This document shows positions 61,022-64,000 of a DNA stretch of 64,000 nucleotides, piece by piece. Position 1 is the stretch's first letter. Each line of letters opens with the position of its first letter. Below the pieces are notes generated by a model. That model saw only the letters and a program-made list of their open reading frames with translations. It ran no database searches and had not been told where the DNA came from. The translations under genes were made by a program, and so were the position numbers. Where the stretch lies: the NCBI RefSeq assembly GCF_015291725.1, contig NZ_CP030038.1, forward strand, positions 6,375,001 to 6,439,000. Direction: 5' to 3'. The stretch comes from Bradyrhizobium sp. CCBAU 51765. GTDB lineage: Bacteria > Pseudomonadota > Alphaproteobacteria > Rhizobiales > Xanthobacteraceae.

Positions 61022-61747
61022 ATGAAAAGCACATGCGGACCCCACAAGATGAAACAGGCAACAGGGCCAGCCATTTACTCGGTCCACCCGTGGGACCCGG
61101 GCAATCCTGAGAAAGGTGCCCGCCATCAGCTCCTAAGCGAGGATGAGCGCGCGAAGCTTGCAAAAATTGCGCAGATTGTACGCTTCGCCAAGGGCCAGGA
61201 AATCTACGCGGAAGGGTCGGTCGCGCAATCGGCATTCAACGTCATCGACGGAGTGGTCGTGGCTTACAACGCAGAGCATGTAGTCTCCTTCCTTCATCCC
61301 GGCGACCTGTTCGGTTTGTCGGAAGAAGGGCGGTATGCCAGTACAACAAGAGCTGCAACGCCTGTGACGGCCTACAAAATGCCGCTGGCCGCTGTGCGCC
61401 GCATCCTGGCCAACAACGCCGATCTCGACGTCAATCTCATCATAAAGCTTTGCGAAGAACTCCGCCTAGCCCAGCGCCATGCCGTTCTTCTCGCCCAAAA
61501 AAAAGCAGCAACGAAGCTTACGATGTTCTTGGGGCTCCAGGAACACCTGCAAGCTGCGCGAGGTGAGCCAATCTCCGAGATACATCTTCAAATGGATCGA
61601 TCGAGCGTTGCTGCCTACCTAGGCATAACTCTGGAGGCGCTCAGCCGCGCCTTTCGATCATTGACCTCGAAGAAGCTCATTTCGGTTCGGGACCGCCAGC
61701 ACATAACCGTGCTCGACCGAGAAGCATTCAACCGGGTGCAGGCATGA
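61022..61747 (+). CDS. Crp/Fnr-family regulator, FixK-like
   Basis: The protein is 241 residues from the ATG at 61022; an ATG at 61049 (MKQATGPAIY) is an alternative. A cyclic-nucleotide-binding-like domain (LAKIAQIVRFAKGQEIYAEG, VVSFLHPGDLFGLSEEG) is followed by a dimer helix and a winged helix (DRSSVAAYLGITLEALSRAF). The recognition helix carries E-x-x-S-R (EALSR), the FNR/FixK signature for TTGAT half-sites. The Cys cluster of oxygen-sensing FNR is missing, so sensing is probably indirect, as in FixK. Its own promoter holds a perfect box for that signature, suggesting autoregulation or control by a related FixK. Confidence 0.88.
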   Translation: MKSTCGPHKMKQATGPAIYSVHPWDPGNPEKGARHQLLSEDERAKLAKIAQIVRFAKGQEIYAEGSVAQSAFNVIDGVVVAYNAEHVVSFLHPGDLFGLSEEGRYASTTRAATPVTAYKMPLAAVRRILANNADLDVNLIIKLCEELRLAQRHAVLLAQKKAATKLTMFLGLQEHLQAARGEPISEIHLQMDRSSVAAYLGITLEALSRAFRSLTSKKLISVRDRQHITVLDREAFNRVQA

Positions 61748-61817
61748 CATCAATGAAGGATACCGAGACTAAAGTCGCACGAGTCCGGCAGCCGGTAGAG
61801 CTATTCTGCGCGTTGAA

Positions 61818-61901
61818 GGGAAAAAGAAGCCCGCTCAGGTTGGGGGACTGAGCGGGCCAACCTACATTGAGCTGGGGTTCTTGGGGTTGGTGCTCAATGT
61901 A
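61818..61901 (-). ncRNA. candidate 3'-UTR small RNA with terminator
   Basis: Read on the minus strand, TACATTGAGC and GCTCAATGTA (10-bp perfect stem, 61901-61863) enclose a 19-base C-rich loop with two CCCC runs. Then GCCCGCTCAG and CTGAGCGGGC (10 bp, 61857-61829) enclose TCCCCCAAC and are followed by TTCTTTTTCCC, an intrinsic terminator. The pair begins 11 bases after the stop of the small leftward gene. It could be released as a small RNA from that mRNA, or be transcribed on its own. The plus strand shows no U-run after either stem. Confidence 0.6.
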
Positions 61902-61912
61902 ATCCACTTGGT

Positions 61913-62140
61913 TCAGGCGTTCGCGCGATCTCCGCCTCGGGATCGCAACACGTCAACGGATGGGGGCTCCGTACGGTCGTGCTGCTGAAATCTAGAGCGC
62001 AGAGCGGATTCCTCTTCCGCAAGCCGGGTTCGAAGATACGAGCGTTCGATGTCCGTCAGACGAGTCTGAAGCAGGCGATGGTAACGGAAGATGTTGTTAC
62101 GGTGCGCTTTGATGATGGCATCGTCTGCAACAGGCATCAT
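61913..62140 (-). CDS. small conserved protein behind a FixK-type box
   Basis: The 75-residue protein starts at the ATG at 62140 (or the next codon), after a strong GGGGAGG site. It begins MMPVADDAIIKAHRNNIFRY and continues HRLLQTRLTDIERSYLRTRL and AEEESALRSRFQ, a helical pattern that I associate with a small Bradyrhizobium family. A perfect FixK-type box lies 90-103 bases upstream at a position suitable for activation. Its 3' side runs into two strong hairpins. The function is unknown; low-oxygen expression is inferred from the box. Confidence 0.65.
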   Translation of the reverse strand: MMPVADDAIIKAHRNNIFRYHRLLQTRLTDIERSYLRTRLAEEESALRSRFQQHDRTEPPSVDVLRSRGGDRANA

Positions 62141-62229
62141 TTTCCTCCCCTATTCGGAGAAAGATTGACCGTCGATCCGAACGCGGACTTGATCCAGCTC
62201 AATACTCGCGAGCGCTGTTTGGCAGATTT

Positions 62230-62243
62230 TTGATCGCGATCAA
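62230..62243 (-). promoter_or_regulatory. perfect FNR/FixK-type box upstream of the small gene
   Basis: TTGATCGCGATCAA occurs here exactly as at 60980-60993. Its centre is about 97 bases from the start codon at 62140, which allows class II activation with a leader of about 55 bases. TATTGA (62204-62199) is a possible -10. Two identical 14-base boxes within 1.25 kb are unlikely by chance. Confidence 0.78.
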
Positions 62244-62388
62244 ACCAAGCGGTACCTCAGGAGAATTACTGCGATGTCGGCTCTGCATCGCCAACATCGG
62301 ACAAGACCCGCACCTGTTTCGGACGCATTGGCGCCCGGATGGCGCGCGGGCTGGGACGGGCCTCCTGCACCGCGACAAAAAGGTGCAT

Positions 62389-63360
62389 CTACTCGATCAC
62401 CTCATCAGCGCGGACGAGTAGCGAGGGCGGCACGGTGAGGCCGAGCGCCTTGGCGGTCTTCATGTTGATTATCAGCTCGAATTTCGTCGGTTGCTCAACC
62501 GGCAGGTCGGCAGGCTTGGTGCCCTTGAGTATCCTGTCGACGAAACTGCCCGCACGGCGAAACAGATCGGCTGTATCCGCGCCGTAGACGGACAATCCGC
62601 CATTGGCGTAGACTCGAAACAAGTAGTTTGCGGGCAGACGATGTTTCGCCGCGAGCGCGATTATTCGCGGAGCCTCGACATAGGTGAGCGGATCACCGAA
62701 ATCGATTATCGCATCGGCATTCTGGGCGGAGGCCGAAGCAAAGGCGCTGTCAAGTTCCTCGGCCGAGGCCGCTTCAACTGTCAGCAGCTCTATGCCGAGC
62801 CTCCGCGCCATGTTGCGTGTCTCTTCCACGAGGTAGAGCATCGGGTTCTTTGGATTGATCAAGATCGCGATTTTCGAGGCGCCGGGCACGAGCTCGCGAA
62901 GGATCTCGACACGCTTTCCGAAGAAATCTTCAGGCACATTGGTGGCAATACCCGTTATGTTGCCACCCGGTCGCGATAGACTTTGCACGAGGCCGAGGCG
63001 GACGGGATCAGCCACAGCCACGAATACGATCGGAATGGTGGCGGTTGCCGATTTCAGGGCTAAGGCCGCTGCAGGTCCCGCAGCGACGAGTACATCGGGA
63101 TTGAGAGCCAGCAGGTCGGCGACCGAAGCTGGCAATCGATCGGCAGGATGAGAGAAGCGGAATTCGATAATGAGGTTTCCATCCGTCCAGCCGTAGCGTC
63201 GGAGCCCATCAAGGAATACACGCTCGGCTGGATTAAGGGCCAGCCCGCTCCCATCACCTATGGCAAGAAAGCCGATGCGACGAGACTTCCTCTGCGCCCA
63301 CAGACACCGGGGCGAAGCGAGCAACACAGCAGTAGCCGCTATGAACTTCCGCCGCTTCAT
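62389..63360 (-). CDS. orphan ABC transporter substrate-binding protein
   Basis: The 323-residue protein has an N-terminal signal with a twin-Arg-like start (MKRRKFIAATAVLLAS), cleaved near LWAQ. The mature part is a two-lobe periplasmic binding protein of the PF04392 type: RRIGFLAIGDGSGLALNPAE, VLVAAGPAAALALKSATATI, ILINPKNPMLYLVEETRNMA and FELIINMKTAKALGLTVPPS. This family is abundant in Bradyrhizobium, often without permease or ATPase genes beside it, as here. The ligand is unknown. The ATG at 63360 follows GAGGATCGA. Confidence 0.87.
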   Translation of the reverse strand: MKRRKFIAATAVLLASPRCLWAQRKSRRIGFLAIGDGSGLALNPAERVFLDGLRRYGWTDGNLIIEFRFSHPADRLPASVADLLALNPDVLVAAGPAAALALKSATATIPIVFVAVADPVRLGLVQSLSRPGGNITGIATNVPEDFFGKRVEILRELVPGASKIAILINPKNPMLYLVEETRNMARRLGIELLTVEAASAEELDSAFASASAQNADAIIDFGDPLTYVEAPRIIALAAKHRLPANYLFRVYANGGLSVYGADTADLFRRAGSFVDRILKGTKPADLPVEQPTKFELIINMKTAKALGLTVPPSLLVRADEVIE

Positions 63361-63480
63361 TCGATCCTCATCAGATGTGAGGACGCCGGGCGCGAGAGTA
63401 TCACATCTTGATAGTGGTCGCACTCACTGCGGCGCCGGAAGGCGCGCGTGCCTGCTTCGCGACAGGGCAAGAGGCGAGAT

Positions 63481-63675
63481 CTAAGACGGTCGCGAACTCC
63501 GGCGCGCCGGCTGGTGCAGACTGCCGCTGCAATCAACGGCCGCCCTGTCAGCCTGCAGCAATTCGATGGCGCATCGGATCATCGCCAGGCTGAGCGCATC
63601 CATTCCCGGCGATATCAATCGGCGGAACTGTCCGATCTCATTGTCTATCTGGTCGCACTTGTTGCACATGCGCAT
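63481..63675 (-). CDS. small MCNKC-type hypothetical protein
   Basis: From the ATG at 63675 the frame gives 64 residues beginning MRMCNKCDQIDNEIGQFRRL. The C-x-x-C followed by a helix with D/E-I-D/K-x-x-I-x-x-[FY]-R-R-L is a pattern I recognise from short Bradyrhizobium proteins, which usually end a few residues after the second helix. The C-terminal half here diverges. An in-frame ATG at 63669 is also possible. It may bind metal through the two cysteines, which is inference. Confidence 0.5.
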   Translation of the reverse strand: MRMCNKCDQIDNEIGQFRRLISPGMDALSLAMIRCAIELLQADRAAVDCSGSLHQPARRSSRPS

Positions 63676-63842
63676 CCCGCGGCTTGCAGGCGGGAGCAAC
63701 GAGCTCTCAGTCACCCATAGCAGCCCACGAATCCGAAAAGGTGATTGAGCTTAAAGCCGATCGTCCGGCGGCGTTCCGCGAAAGCCGTATGAAATCGCTT
63801 TCAGCCTCCAGACGTCGCATCGGGCGGCTTGCCGACGCATGC

Positions 63843-63880
63843 AAAAACGCCGCCCGCTTGAAATAAAGCGCAGGCGGCGT
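63843..63880 (-). terminator. strong intrinsic terminator at right edge
   Basis: On the minus strand ACGCCGCC..GCGCTT, a short loop and AAGCG..GGCGGCGT form a stem of about 13 pairs, followed by more Ts. It ends a leftward transcript coming from about 63885-64000, where no credible gene was seen. That short transcript would contain CACCCTCCCGG, an anti-ribosome-site-like run. Confidence 0.6.
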
Positions 63881-64000
63881 CCTACCAGCCCCGGGAGGGT
63901 GAGCGTAAAATCCCGACAGGTATTGGTCGCCGCGTTGCGTGCCAAGGTTCATTCACATCGGGCCATGGCGCGAGCTAAAAAGCGATGTGATCAGAATGAA

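Noticed and set aside
63707..63952. 81-codon frame at the right edge, minus strand
   Set aside because: A strong terminator falls inside it, so it cannot be a normal gene.
1..64000. CRISPR arrays, insertion sequences, rRNA or tRNA genes
   Set aside because: No regularly spaced repeats, transposase motifs or conserved RNA cores were found on reading both strands.

Overview
The window is high-GC chromosomal DNA from an alphaproteobacterium, most likely Bradyrhizobium or a very close relative. The main pointers are the fused cytochrome b/c1 precursor gene next to its Rieske gene (fbcF-fbcH layout), a CcrM methyltransferase, a fused trpE(G) behind a Trp-rich leader peptide, a bacteriophytochrome with its own heme oxygenase, several small-protein families I associate with Bradyrhizobium, and many families of 80-220 bp palindromic intergenic repeats. 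No rRNA, tRNA, CRISPR array, transposase or phage gene was recognised.

Layout. 1-2.9 kb: rnhB, a VOC/glyoxalase-fold protein and a PA0069-type radical SAM protein, all leftward. 3.1-10.3 kb: a rightward operon of phosphoketolase, acetate kinase, a DUF47/PhoU-like protein and a PPDK-like protein that lacks the PEP/pyruvate barrel. 10.3-17.1 kb: an RMD1/DUF155 membrane protein, a glycosyltransferase-like protein, a MarR-GNAT fusion behind a long palindrome, moaB, a YpfJ-type zinc peptidase and divergently ccrM, whose upstream region holds direct repeats and a GANTC cluster. 17.2-25.8 kb: two GSTs, a chemoreceptor, bphP with a heme oxygenase, a DUF1127 protein, and an NTF2-like gene divergent from a LysR regulator. 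26-41 kb: an FAD monooxygenase, a thioesterase, a diguanylate cyclase, mutY, the DciA-dsbA-smc genome-maintenance block, an Rsm22-type methyltransferase, lemA plus an M48 protease, two ParA-like ATPases and apt. 41.5-51.4 kb: trpE(G) with its attenuator, dienelactone hydrolase, fbcH/fbcF, trmL, queE, hemF, a HAD phosphatase and a DUF2158 protein.

From about 51.4 kb to the right edge the character changes. Coding density falls, spacers grow and most genes are hypothetical or orphan: a GNAT, an Imm11-like protein and an L7/L12-like-domain protein, two paralogous Cys-rich secreted proteins, an SDR, a TPR-glycosyltransferase and several short Bradyrhizobium-type proteins. This looks like an accessory region.

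The most interesting part is 60.98-62.24 kb. A Crp/Fnr regulator carrying the FNR/FixK-type E-x-x-S-R recognition signature has a perfect TTGATCGCGATCAA box at its start. An identical box lies upstream of a convergent small gene, whose 3' side runs into two strong hairpins, the second followed by a U-run. This has the form of a small oxygen-responsive (FixK-type) module that produces a short protein and a candidate 3'-UTR small RNA. Other regulatory structures read directly from the bases are a trp leader peptide (MSTAVRPARLWWRTS) with mutually exclusive hairpins, the MarR-type operator, and the ccrM promoter region.
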